Assembly (NCBI GenBank): GCA_963743425.1
Contig: CAVUPU010000004.1
Location: 496,001 to 560,000, forward strand
From: JAJVID01 sp963743425
GTDB lineage: Bacteria > Acidobacteriota > Blastocatellia > RBC074
Direction of reading: 5' to 3'
DNA length: 64,000 bases
Shown: positions 1 through 9,482 of the stretch, one piece after another
Position numbering within the stretch: position 1 is the first letter of the stretch
How the letters are laid out: the number at the start of each line of letters is the position of its first letter
Translations under genes and position numbers: made by a program
Notes under the pieces: generated by a model
The model's input: only the letters and a program-made list of their open reading frames with translations
Told to the model about the DNA's origin: nothing
The model's database searches: none

Positions 1-2
1 TC

Positions 3-293
3 CCGATCGTCCGCGCGCGGACGGTAGAAGAGATGGACATTCCGAGGATCGTCGTGCGCTTCGCAACCGACATCCCGTGCCTGACCAACTGGGGCGAGCC
101 GCTGCTGTTCGGCCCCGGCTCGATCCACGACGCGCACACCTCTCACGAATACATCGCCAAGCGGGATCTACTCGACGCTGTCGAAACATACGCGCAAATG
201 GCGCGCGCGCTTTTATCTGAATCCGCGAAAGAATACTCCATCCATAGCGACAGCTTGGATGGAGATGAATTTCGCCGCCCTGGAAGGGCTTAA
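3..293 (+). CDS. M20-family peptidase/deacetylase, C-terminal end (partial)
   Basis: The reading frame is open to the left edge, so only the last 96 or so codons are present. The tail contains a TDIPYLTNWGEP-like stretch, a GPGS loop and an AHT..EYIAKRDL segment. These match the C-terminal metal-site end of acetylornithine deacetylase/succinyl-diaminopimelate desuccinylase-type M20 amidohydrolases, in which the late His of the 'DAHT' motif completes the dinuclear zinc site. The last 25 residues after the 'ARALL' helix do not look conserved and may be a natural tail. It is followed by an insertion-sequence relic. The family is fairly sure; the substrate is not known. Confidence 0.75.
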   Translation, partial: PIVRARTVEEMDIPRIVVRFATDIPCLTNWGEPLLFGPGSIHDAHTSHEYIAKRDLLDAVETYAQMARALLSESAKEYSIHSDSLDGDEFRRPGRA

Positions 294-299
294 CTGTGC

Positions 300-600
300 T
301 ATGCTTCGCGCAGTTCTTTGAAACTCGAATTTGGCGGTTCCGGCAGGAAGTCTGCCGGGTAAAAGTTTGAACGCTAAAGAAAAGAGTTGCAGTCGGCAAA
401 GCGATAACCAAGCACGCCGGCAATTGCAAACAAATGTAACGGCGACGGCGCCGTGAAAAAACCGAGATTCGCTTGAATCTCCTACCCGGTCGGGCGCCGG
501 GGAAGTAACGCCTGTGGATATATGCATCCGACACGGGTGCAGCCCAGGAATCTCCACCCATAGCCGCGAGGCTTGGGTGGAGAGGATGCCAACTGAGTGA
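300..600 (+). mobile_element. IS200/IS605-type right-end relic with hairpin
   Basis: This 340-base gap has no intact gene. At 552-582 lies a strong imperfect hairpin (CTCCACCCA..TGGGTGGAG) nearly identical to the hairpin upstream of the truncated IS605-type tnpB at 63643-63673 on the other strand. Such subterminal hairpins are the ends recognised by HUH transposases. A short open frame at 457-600 reads ..GEVTPVD.., which resembles the poorly conserved tail of many TnpB proteins, so this may be the last part of a decayed tnpB plus right end. A smaller hairpin (CCGGCAG/CTGCCGG) lies at 340-358. The hairpin match is seen directly; the tnpB tail is a weak inference. Confidence 0.5.
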
Positions 601-633
601 CAAGGTACCGTACCGGAATGGAGTTGAGGAATT

Positions 634-903
634 ATGCCAACCGCAAAATTCACTTCCGAACCGGGCACGCCTGAATATCAGGCCTCGGAATGGTTGATGA
701 CGATTCACATCGCTCATCGCGAGATCGATCAGGCGATCTCGCAATCGCCCGACCCGGCCGCGTTCATCGAACGGTTGAGGGAGCGGGTTCGCCGCGATTA
801 CGAACAGAATCGCGAGCAGATGGGCTGGAGCGAACGGACGCGCGACATCGCCGAGCGCTCGCTCAACGTCGTGCTCGAAACTTTGAAGCTGCCGAATGTG
901 TGA
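634..903 (+). CDS. Small hypothetical protein
   Basis: An 89-residue acidic, probably helical protein with no family I recognise. A good ribosome binding site (GGAGTTGAGGA) precedes the ATG. It has no signal peptide, membrane segment or cysteine. Its last codons and TGA stop lie in the first copy of a 34-bp direct repeat (879-912), whose second copy holds the stop of the convergent CheR-like gene. The original arrangement therefore seems to have been two convergent genes with overlapping stops (TGATCA). Probably a real gene of unknown role. Confidence 0.6.
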   Translation: MPTAKFTSEPGTPEYQASEWLMTIHIAHREIDQAISQSPDPAAFIERLRERVRRDYEQNREQMGWSERTRDIAERSLNVVLETLKLPNV

Positions 904-987
904 TCAGCCGATGAATCAGTACCGCGAGCGGTAGCGAGCGGGGCTGCCGGAGTAACTTTGAAGCTGCCGAATGTGTGATCAGCCGAT
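879..987. repeat. 34-bp direct duplication flanking a palindrome-family half arm
   Basis: An identical 34-base block occurs at 879-912 and 954-987. The 41 bases between them (913-953) contain GTACCGCGAGCGGTAGCGAG, the same word that forms the arms of the long inverted repeat at 3676-3761. The duplication carries the overlapping stop codons of the two convergent genes, so each gene keeps a stop. This looks like insertion of a repeat element with a long target duplication, or a template-switch event. Confidence 0.8.
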
Positions 988-1806
988 TCTCTGAAAAAAC
1001 CAGTTGTGTTCTTTGCTCTGTCTCAACTGACGAGAGATGACAAGAGGCCCTTCGTCGGGAGCGACTATCAGGAAGCCGCCTTCGCGCAGCGAATTCGTGA
1101 GGTTCGCCACCGTCTGCCGCGCCGCCGTGGCGCTCAAAAAAGTCAGCAGATTCGAGCAGACGATCAAATCGAACCGGTTCGGCACGCTCTTCCAATATGC
1201 CTTCTCGAGCAGATTGACGCGCCGGAATGTGACTGGCCGGCGGACATCTGCGATCACGACGTGAGTTCCATCAGGCTGTCCCGTCGAATCCAGTCCCCGC
1301 TCGAAATAACGCTCAAGGGTCTGCTGATCAACTTCGCGCAGCGAATCTTCCTTGTAGCGCGCCTGGCTCGCGTCCATCAGGGCGCGGTTGCGCACATCGG
1401 TCGCGAAGACCTCGGCCTGCGCTTGCGGGTATGAAGCTTTGGAATGCTCGAAGGCGATGGCCAGGGAGTAGGCCTCCTCTCCGGTCGAACAGGCCGCGCT
1501 CCAGATTCGCAGCCGCTCGCCTTGATCGCCGGATTCGATCAGGCTCGGGAAGATGGCGTCGCGCAGGTAATCGAATTGATGCGGCTCGCGGAAGAACCAT
1601 GTTTCGCCCAGCGAGACCTCTTCGACCAGCGCGAGCATCTCGCTGAAGCTCGAGGCCGCGATCCGGCAATACTCTTCAGGCGCCACTCGCAATCGCTCGG
1701 CTTTGACCCCGACCGCCGCGTCAATCTTTTCGCGCAACGCGGGACTCGACGACCAACCGTAATGTTCGGTCAGGGCCACCTCGATGTTTTTCAATGCCGC
1801 GTTCAT
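979..1806 (-). CDS. CheR-type MCP glutamate O-methyltransferase
   Basis: The protein has the CheR layout: an N-terminal helical domain, a 'GETWFFREPHQF' segment (TxFFRe..F in the family), SAM-binding motif I 'WSAACSTGEEAYSLA', and a second nucleotide-binding stretch 'VFATDVRNRAL'. CheR transfers methyl groups from S-adenosylmethionine to receptor glutamates. The usual 'CRNVLIYF' is here 'CSNLLTFL', a mild divergence. I start it at the ATG at 1806; longer frames would run through the 1810-1925 repeat. No other chemotaxis gene is nearby, so it may serve a non-chemotaxis methylation system. It lies downstream of moaC on the same strand. Confidence 0.8.
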   Translation of the reverse strand: MNAALKNIEVALTEHYGWSSSPALREKIDAAVGVKAERLRVAPEEYCRIAASSFSEMLALVEEVSLGETWFFREPHQFDYLRDAIFPSLIESGDQGERLRIWSAACSTGEEAYSLAIAFEHSKASYPQAQAEVFATDVRNRALMDASQARYKEDSLREVDQQTLERYFERGLDSTGQPDGTHVVIADVRRPVTFRRVNLLEKAYWKSVPNRFDLIVCSNLLTFLSATAARQTVANLTNSLREGGFLIVAPDEGPLVISRQLRQSKEHNWFFQRIG

Positions 1807-1809
1807 AAG

Positions 1810-1925
1810 ATTGCGGATTGCGGATTGCGGATTGCGGATTGAAGAAGATTTCAATCGCAGCTTCGCAGACTGCGGTTCCAAGCGGCGGATTCGGAATCAA
1901 TAATCCGCAATCCGCAATCCGCAAT
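1810..1925. repeat. Inverted repeat built of tandem heptamers (ATTGCGG)
   Basis: The left arm (1810-1840) is 4.4 tandem copies of ATTGCGG; the right arm (1902-1925) is 3.4 copies of the complement CCGCAAT. Together they can fold into a stem of about 24 bp. It fills the gap between moaC and the CheR-like gene and could end or attenuate moaC transcription. Short heptamer tandem repeats of this kind are known from cyanobacteria and other phyla. Confidence 0.85.
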
Positions 1926-1927
1926 TC

Positions 1928-2431
1928 TCACTTGCCTCTCGTCCATTCGCCCGATCTTCCACCGCTTTTTCGTTCCAGCCTGATTTCGCCGATGACCATT
2001 CCGCGGTCAATCGCCTTGAGCATATCGTACAACGTGAGGGCCGCGACGGACACGGCTGTCAAGGCTTCCATCTCGACGCCGGTCTGCGCGCTGGTCGAAG
2101 CTGTCGCCGTTATGCGCGCGCCGTTCTCTTCGAGAGTGATTTGCGCGTCAACGTGAGTCAGCGCGAGTGGATGGCAGAGCGGGATCAATTCGCCGGTTCG
2201 CTTCGCGGCCATGATCCCGGCCAGCCGCGCCGTCTCCAGCGGATCGCCCTTCGGCGTTCGACGCTCGCGGACGGCGGCCACCGTTGACTCGGCCATTTGA
2301 ACGAATCCGCTGGCTTCCGCCGCGCGAGCGGTGACGGGCTTCGCGCCGACATCGACCATCTTGATCCGGCCCTCTTCATCGAGGTGTGAAAGTTGTGGTT
2401 GCGACTCTTCAGACATTTTTTTGTCAGACAT
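1928..2431 (-). CDS. moaC: Cyclic pyranopterin monophosphate synthase (MoaC)
   Basis: MoaC converts the MoaA product (3',8-cyclo-GTP) to cyclic pyranopterin monophosphate in molybdenum cofactor synthesis. The 167-residue length is typical. Visible signatures are 'LSHLDEEGRIKMVDV' at the N-terminus, 'IPLCHPLALTHVD' and 'TGVEMEALTAVSVAALTLYDM' with the conserved acidic and histidine residues. It begins 7 bases after the moeA stop on the same strand, so the two are almost certainly cotranscribed. The N-terminus carries a short tandem repeat (ACATTTTTTTGTCAG-like), giving a slightly uncertain start. Confidence 0.95.
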   Translation of the reverse strand: MSDKKMSEESQPQLSHLDEEGRIKMVDVGAKPVTARAAEASGFVQMAESTVAAVRERRTPKGDPLETARLAGIMAAKRTGELIPLCHPLALTHVDAQITLEENGARITATASTSAQTGVEMEALTAVSVAALTLYDMLKAIDRGMVIGEIRLERKSGGRSGEWTRGK

Positions 2432-2438
2432 TTTTTTG

Positions 2439-3653
2439 TCAATCTCGCAGCGAGATCACTTCAACCAGTTCGCCCTCATTCAAACTCTGCCTGTCTTCGG
2501 GCACGATGATCAAGCAGTCGGCCCGCATAAATGCGACGAGGTCCGACGACCCGCTCCACTTCAGCGGTTCTGCTTCCGCGCGCCCGTCGCGAATCACCAA
2601 CCGCGCCGGTTGATGGCTGCGTCGAGGCGGAGCGCCTTTGACAGGTCTCGCGGCGTAGGCTCTCATTCGCGGCAAATGAATGTCGCTCACGCCCTGCATC
2701 TTCAAAATCGCGGGCCGCGCGAACAGGTGAAACGAGACAGCGACAGACACCGGATTGCCCGGCAAGCCGAACACGATCTTCTCTCCGAGCCTTGCGAAGA
2801 CCGTCGGCTTGCCCGGATGCATCGCCACTTTTTCGACCAGAACCTCGGCGCCGAGATCGGCGAGCGCGGGTTTGACCAGATCGTAATCGCCCATCGAAAC
2901 GCCGCCCGACAGCATCACCACGTCTGATTTCGATAAGGCCTCGTAGATAGCCGCGCGCGTCGCGTCGAAATCGTCAGGCGCGATGCCGGAGCTCGACACA
3001 TCGGCGCCGGCCGCCTCGGCGTAGCCCGCGAGCGAGTAGGTGTTTGAATTGCGAATTTGCGACGGGCCGGGGCGCTCTTCGACCTCGACCAGCTCCGTGC
3101 CAGTCGAAAGCAGGGCGAGGCGCGGCTTTCTCGAAACCTTCAGCCGCGCGCAGCCGAAACTGGCGAGCGCGGCGGCGATCGACGGCGTGACGCGTTCCCC
3201 GGATTTGATCACCACATCGCCCGCTCGAGCCTCGACGCCGCGAGGAGTGATGAACTGTCCCGGCTTCACGGGCGCTTCGATCTCGATCAGGCCGTCAGCC
3301 AACACACGGATGACTTCGATCTTCTCGACGGCGTCCGCGCCCGGCGGTACAGGCGCGCCGGTCATAATCCGCACCGCCTCGCCCGCGTTGACCCGACCGT
3401 CGAAAGCGCGCCCCGCCGCCGCCTCTCCGATCGCGCGCAATCTGACAGGACGTTCAGGAATGGCCGCTTCAGTCTCCGCCGCCCGCAGCGCATAGCCGTC
3501 CATGCGCGCCCGGTCGAATGGCGGAAGGTCGAGATCTGAGACGCAATCGCGACGCAGGACGCGCCGGACGGCTTGCGCCAATCTTACCTCTTCCTCATCC
3601 AGAGTCGGCGTGTGTCGGAGAATGATGTCGAGCGCGTCTTCGATGCGAAGCAT
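2439..3653 (-). CDS. moeA: Molybdopterin molybdotransferase (MoeA)
   Basis: MoeA inserts molybdate into adenylylated molybdopterin. The protein shows the expected order: N-terminal 'DALDIIL' helix, 'PPFDRARMDGYALRA', 'GEAVRIMTGAPVPPGADAV', the MoCF-binding domain with 'STGTEL', 'SGGVSMGDYD' and 'GLPGNPVSVAVSF', and a C-terminal beta domain. At about 404 residues it has normal length. I prefer the ATG at 3653 over the TTG 4 codons upstream. It forms an operon with moaC. A long perfect inverted repeat lies just upstream (3676-3761). Confidence 0.95.
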   Translation of the reverse strand: MLRIEDALDIILRHTPTLDEEEVRLAQAVRRVLRRDCVSDLDLPPFDRARMDGYALRAAETEAAIPERPVRLRAIGEAAAGRAFDGRVNAGEAVRIMTGAPVPPGADAVEKIEVIRVLADGLIEIEAPVKPGQFITPRGVEARAGDVVIKSGERVTPSIAAALASFGCARLKVSRKPRLALLSTGTELVEVEERPGPSQIRNSNTYSLAGYAEAAGADVSSSGIAPDDFDATRAAIYEALSKSDVVMLSGGVSMGDYDLVKPALADLGAEVLVEKVAMHPGKPTVFARLGEKIVFGLPGNPVSVAVSFHLFARPAILKMQGVSDIHLPRMRAYAARPVKGAPPRRSHQPARLVIRDGRAEAEPLKWSGSSDLVAFMRADCLIIVPEDRQSLNEGELVEVISLRD

Positions 3654-3675
3654 AGATGAAATCAAAGGTAGCGGG

Positions 3676-3761
3676 TCAGTACCGCGAGCGGTAGCGAGCG
3701 TAGATCAATACGCCAATACGCCCACTAATTGATCTACGCTCGCTACCGCTCGCGGTACTGA
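3676..3761. repeat. Perfect 34-bp inverted repeat (GTACCGCGAGCGGTAGCGAG family)
   Basis: The arms at 3676-3709 and 3728-3761 are exact reverse complements around an 18-base loop. The arm contains the GTACCGCGAGCGGTAGCGAG word also seen once at 919-940, with a variant in the palindrome at 12972-13037. It lies upstream of moeA and downstream of the tRNA terminator. Confidence 0.95.
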
Positions 3762-3773
3762 TTCCGAACACAG

Positions 3774-3800
3774 AAAAGCCGCCCGTGAATGCGAGCGGCT
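3774..3800 (-). terminator. Rho-independent terminator of the tRNA-Val/Asp unit
   Basis: Read on the minus strand, an AGCCGC..GCGGCT stem is followed by TTTT. It sits about 40 bases downstream of tRNA-Asp, in the right place to end the tRNA transcript. Confidence 0.75.
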
Positions 3801-3841
3801 AAGCGAAAAAGATAAATGCGGAATGATGATCGCCAATTAAA

Positions 3842-3923
<82 letters not shown>

Positions 3924-3965
3924 TTCAACCAATCTCAAATCTCAGATTTCAAATTTGAGATTAGG

Positions 3966-4041
<76 letters not shown>

Positions 4042-4089
4042 GAACCCTTTCGAGCGAGCAGACATACTACAAGCCGGTCTTAATGCGTG

Positions 4090-5706
<1,617 letters not shown>

Positions 5707-5908
5707 TAGCGCTCCTTCCAATAAATTTGTTCGGCGCATCCGCCCGATGAAAAAAGTTAACGGGCTTGGTCAAACAAACCAAGCGAGTTTTAGTCCAAAA
5801 TTGATGAAGCTCGGTTTGGCGCCGCGCTGCGAGAGTGATTACGGATTTTTATCGCGCGATTACGATAGCTAAAAAGACGCTGCTTGTCGAGACGCCCCAT
5901 TCGCCAAT

Positions 5909-6910
5909 TCAAACGACTCGTTTTACATCCCCGCTTCTCAATCCGAGGTTGATTGGCGCCTCTCTATTCGGCGCGCGCTCTGATAATGTGGCGTTCATTT
6001 CAGGCGAGGCGCGCAACCATCGCGCGCGCCAGATCACGACGATCGCGATGATGAGGGCGACAGTCGCCGCCGCCCCGCCTTCGCTCCCGTAACTTCCGCC
6101 CGTAAGCCAGACCGGGGAGCCGCTCGATGAAACAAGGAGCGGATGCTGAGGTACGCGCAACCCGCTAACCGGAATACCGAAGAATGCCCCCATCGTCCAG
6201 TTCCACGTGAAATGCAGCGCGGTCGGGAACCACAGGCTGCGGGTTCTGAGATATGCGATTGAAAGCCAGACGCCCGCCAGAGCGGTGTTTGCAGTCGAGA
6301 AGAGAGTCCGGTTCGGATTGTGCCAATGCGCCCATCCGAAATAGATCGAAAAGATCAGAATCGGGACAATGGCTGGCGCGCCTCTCAGGAGCGTCTGAAA
6401 CGCGTATCCTCTGAAGATAAGCTCTTCAAAAGCGGCGGCCAGAATTAACAACACGAGCGCGGCGACCATTTCCGCCGCGACCATCCGGACACCCGCCCAA
6501 TCAATTCCTTGCTCTCCATGCAAGATCGAGTTGAAACTCAACCGCGCCCCCCCGCCGATGATCTGCAACGTGACGACCGCCGCGATCATCAGCGCCCCGA
6601 TCGCGCAGCCTTTTAAAACGTCGCCGAACCAGCCGCTGCGCAAGGCGAAGCCGAGCGTTGAGAGCTTCATTCTTTCCAGAAACCTCAGGCAGAACCACGA
6701 AACCGCCACCACCCAGACGACCAACGCCACATAGGTCAGAATCATGCCGGGGCTGACATCGATGACCGCGGTGGGTGGCGTCTCCGCAGGTTTCGGAACC
6801 AGTATGTAGATCAGATACGGCGAGTTGAGCAGCGCGATAAAGATCGCCACGCGCCAACCTGCGCGCAGCAGCCCGGTTTGCGGATCGAGAATAAGTTTCG
6901 TCGGGTTCAT
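5909..6910 (-). CDS. CPBP family intramembrane metalloprotease
   Basis: A multi-pass membrane protein with the three CPBP (CAAX protease and bacteriocin-processing) motifs: 'AAFEELIFRGYAF' (EExxxR), 'FGWAHWHNP' and 'ALHFTWNW' (HxxxN). These glutamates and histidines form the catalytic site in the membrane. About eight hydrophobic segments can be seen. Bacterial members act in prenylated-protein or bacteriocin-related processing, but the substrate here is unknown. It is divergently transcribed from the NtrY-like kinase with about 54 bases between starts, so both promoters must overlap there. Confidence 0.9.
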   Translation of the reverse strand: MNPTKLILDPQTGLLRAGWRVAIFIALLNSPYLIYILVPKPAETPPTAVIDVSPGMILTYVALVVWVVAVSWFCLRFLERMKLSTLGFALRSGWFGDVLKGCAIGALMIAAVVTLQIIGGGARLSFNSILHGEQGIDWAGVRMVAAEMVAALVLLILAAAFEELIFRGYAFQTLLRGAPAIVPILIFSIYFGWAHWHNPNRTLFSTANTALAGVWLSIAYLRTRSLWFPTALHFTWNWTMGAFFGIPVSGLRVPQHPLLVSSSGSPVWLTGGSYGSEGGAAATVALIIAIVVIWRARWLRASPEMNATLSERAPNREAPINLGLRSGDVKRVV

Positions 6911-6964
6911 AAGTGGTGAAGTATGTTAGAATCTCGCCTTCGCGCGTCTCACTCAAAAACCGCA

Positions 6965-9238
6965 ATGCCTGATCGACAATTACAACCGGGGCAGGAGCGT
7001 TCCAACGCCAAACGCCGCGTCCGCCGCCGCCTGCGATTAGTGGTTTTGGCGGTCGCGACCATTCTGCTGTTCACGCTGCTCTTCGCGCAAGCGGCGATCA
7101 ACACAGAGCCGTGGGTGAGTCCCGATTCGGCCAGCGAGGCGGTGATCCTATACGCGCTCTCGACGATCAACTTCCTGGCCTTCGTCGTGCTGCTGATGGT
7201 GCTGGTGCGCAACATCATCAAGCTGCGCCGGGAACGCCGGCAGATGAAACTCGGCGCGAAGTTCAAGACCCGCCTCGTCACATATTTCATCTCGCTCTCG
7301 TTGCTGCCTGTGCTCTTCCTCTTCTTTGCGACCGGCGGGTTGATCAACCGCAGCTTCGATAAATGGTTTGGTGGGGCGACAAATCAGATGGTGATGAAGG
7401 CGCGCGAGTTCGAACAAGTTTACGCCAACGGCGAGCAACAGGGATTGGCGCGCACGGCGATCACTCTGGCGCGGCTCCTTGCGCGCACGCCCGACGGAGA
7501 GATCCCGTCCACGCTCGCCGCCGAGTGCGAAAATCAGGGACTCTTTCTCGCGCAACTCTACGATCCGGGCGGGCGGCTCGTCGCCGAGCGGTCGCAGAGT
7601 CGATTCGAATCATTTTCCGAAGAATTCCACACTGAATGGCGGAAGGCGCGGACGGAGGCCGTCCAGGGCATTAATTACAGCGCCCAGACAAGCCAGGGAT
7701 CCGAGAAAACAATGAGTCTGATCGCGGCGGCGCCGATCGCGGGCGGTCGCGGAGTGGTGGTTATCGCGCAAGAGTTTTCGCCGGAGCTTTCCGAACGTAT
7801 CAATACGATCAACCGGTTCGGAGGCGATTACGACGCGCTCAAGGGAAGGCAGCGGTGGCTGAAGAATATCGCGTTTATCACGCTCGCGCTGATTACGCTG
7901 TTGGTGCTCTTCATCGCCTTCTGGCTTGCCCTCTACGTCGCGCGGTCAATCGCCGATCCCGTCCAGCAACTGGCGCAGGCGACCGAGCGGATCAAGAGCG
8001 GCGACCTGACCTACCGCGCCGACGTCATCGGGGACGACGAACTGGCCGCGCTCGCGCTCTCTTTCAACGAAATGACCGCCGAGTTGTCCGAGAACCGCCG
8101 CCGCCTTGAACAATCGACCTCCGAGCTGCAACTGAGCAACGCCGCGCTCGAGGAGCGCCGCCGCTATATCGAGACGGTTATGCAGAGCCTTTCGGCCGGC
8201 GTCGTCTCGCTCGACGAAAACAGGAACGTGACCATGATCAACGAAGCCGCGCGCCGGTTGCTGCGCGTCGAGCGGGGGCAGCCCATCGGCCTCGCGCTGG
8301 AATCGCTCCTGCCTGAAGGTCATCGCGAAGAGTTGCGGAGAATGATCCTGCGCGCCACTCCGCTGCGCCCGGTCACGCACGAAGCCCATTTCACGTTCAC
8401 CGATCAGACCAAATTGGATGCGGGCGTAACGGTCACTGCGCTCGACGACCCGCGGGGCCGATCGCGCTGCGCGGTGATCGTCATCGAAGACCTGACCGAG
8501 CTGATCGAAGCGCAACGCCGCGCCGCCTGGAGCGAGGTCGCTCGCCGAATGGCTCACGAGATCAAAAACCCGCTCACGCCGATCCGGTTGTCGGCTGAGC
8601 GGCTGGCCAAGAATCTGCTTGACGGGCGGAGCTCCGCGAACGGCGAATCCGGCCATCTGAACGAACGCCAGTCGGACCTTGTGCGCGAATGTACAGCGAC
8701 GATTGGCGCCGAGGTTGCGACATTGCAGCGCATGGTCGATGAGTTCTCCAACTTCGCGCGATTGCCGAAGGTCGCAATGGAGGCCGCCTCGTTGAACGAA
8801 GTGGTCGTCAATTCGCTGAAACTCTACGACGAACGACTGAACGGCATCCGGCTCACGCCGAGACTCGCGCCACAGCTTCCCGTCGTGATGATCGACTGCG
8901 AACAGATCAAACGCGCGCTGGTGAACCTCATCGACAACGCGGCGGAGGCGATGGCGGAAGGCGCAGGAGACCGCCGCATCACGGTCATCACGCGCGAAGT
9001 CCCCGAACGCCAGAGCCTGGAACTGATTGTCGCCGACACCGGCCCCGGCATCCCGCTCGAAGACCGCGAACGCATCTTCGACCCGTATTTTTCGACGCGC
9101 AAAGGCGGCGCGGGATTGGGTCTGGCCATCGTCAGCCGCATCGTCGCCGAGCACCAGGGGCGCATCCGCGTGCAGGAGAATTCGCCGCGCGGCGCGCGGT
9201 TCATCATCGAATTGCCGACGGCAAAGGGGGGAGAATGA
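6965..9238 (+). CDS. NtrY-like membrane sensor histidine kinase
   Basis: About 757 residues from the ATG at 6965, which I prefer because the longer frame would leave only 12 bases to the divergent gene. In order it has two or three N-terminal membrane segments, an extracytoplasmic sensing region, another membrane helix, a HAMP domain (about 329-380), a PAS domain, a HisKA domain with 'ARRMAHEIKNPLTPI' (His near 530) and an ATPase domain with 'NLIDNAAEAM', 'DTGPGIP' and 'GGAGLGLAIV'. This layout is that of NtrY, which phosphorylates the sigma-54 activator NtrX in response to nitrogen or redox signals. An NtrX-like regulator follows at 9483, with a tiny gene between. The actual signal here cannot be inferred. 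Confidence 0.9.
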   Translation: MPDRQLQPGQERSNAKRRVRRRLRLVVLAVATILLFTLLFAQAAINTEPWVSPDSASEAVILYALSTINFLAFVVLLMVLVRNIIKLRRERRQMKLGAKFKTRLVTYFISLSLLPVLFLFFATGGLINRSFDKWFGGATNQMVMKAREFEQVYANGEQQGLARTAITLARLLARTPDGEIPSTLAAECENQGLFLAQLYDPGGRLVAERSQSRFESFSEEFHTEWRKARTEAVQGINYSAQTSQGSEKTMSLIAAAPIAGGRGVVVIAQEFSPELSERINTINRFGGDYDALKGRQRWLKNIAFITLALITLLVLFIAFWLALYVARSIADPVQQLAQATERIKSGDLTYRADVIGDDELAALALSFNEMTAELSENRRRLEQSTSELQLSNAALEERRRYIETVMQSLSAGVVSLDENRNVTMINEAARRLLRVERGQPIGLALESLLPEGHREELRRMILRATPLRPVTHEAHFTFTDQTKLDAGVTVTALDDPRGRSRCAVIVIEDLTELIEAQRRAAWSEVARRMAHEIKNPLTPIRLSAERLAKNLLDGRSSANGESGHLNERQSDLVRECTATIGAEVATLQRMVDEFSNFARLPKVAMEAASLNEVVVNSLKLYDERLNGIRLTPRLAPQLPVVMIDCEQIKRALVNLIDNAAEAMAEGAGDRRITVITREVPERQSLELIVADTGPGIPLEDRERIFDPYFSTRKGGAGLGLAIVSRIVAEHQGRIRVQENSPRGARFIIELPTAKGGE

Positions 9239-9456
9239 AAGAAACGATGCGAATTTGTATTTCGAGCCCGCCTGATAGGGAGCGGTTGGTCGCGGAGATT
9301 GTTCTAGACAATGAACAGTGGGCCGAATTAAATCAAGAAGGAAACAGACTAGAGCTGGAAATTTACCCAAAGCGTTCGGGCGGCGCCTGGCGATTAGATT
9401 TTGAAGACGTCTTGAATGTTTTAGAGGAGGCAAAAAAGGAGCTTGTTGGCGCCTAA
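9235..9456 (+). CDS. Small hypothetical protein between NtrY and NtrX
   Basis: A 73-residue acidic protein. Its ATG overlaps the kinase stop by 4 bases (ATGA), implying translational coupling, and a GGGGGAG site precedes it. The sequence suggests a beta-rich N-terminus (ICISSP.., LVAEIVLDN) and a C-terminal helix (FEDVLNVLEEAKKEL). I do not recognise a family. Its base composition is lower in G+C than the flanking kinase and regulator. Position suggests a role in, or co-regulation with, the two-component pair. Confidence 0.75.
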   Translation: MKETMRICISSPPDRERLVAEIVLDNEQWAELNQEGNRLELEIYPKRSGGAWRLDFEDVLNVLEEAKKELVGA

Positions 9457-9482
9457 TCAATTTCTCACATCCGAGTAACGAA

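Noticed and set aside
213..668. 151-codon minus-strand frame over the IS relic
   Set aside because: Crosses the peptidase end, the hairpin and the next gene start; no protein-like order.
1810..1925. CRISPR-like array
   Set aside because: The units are 7-base tandem words arranged as an inverted repeat, without spacers.
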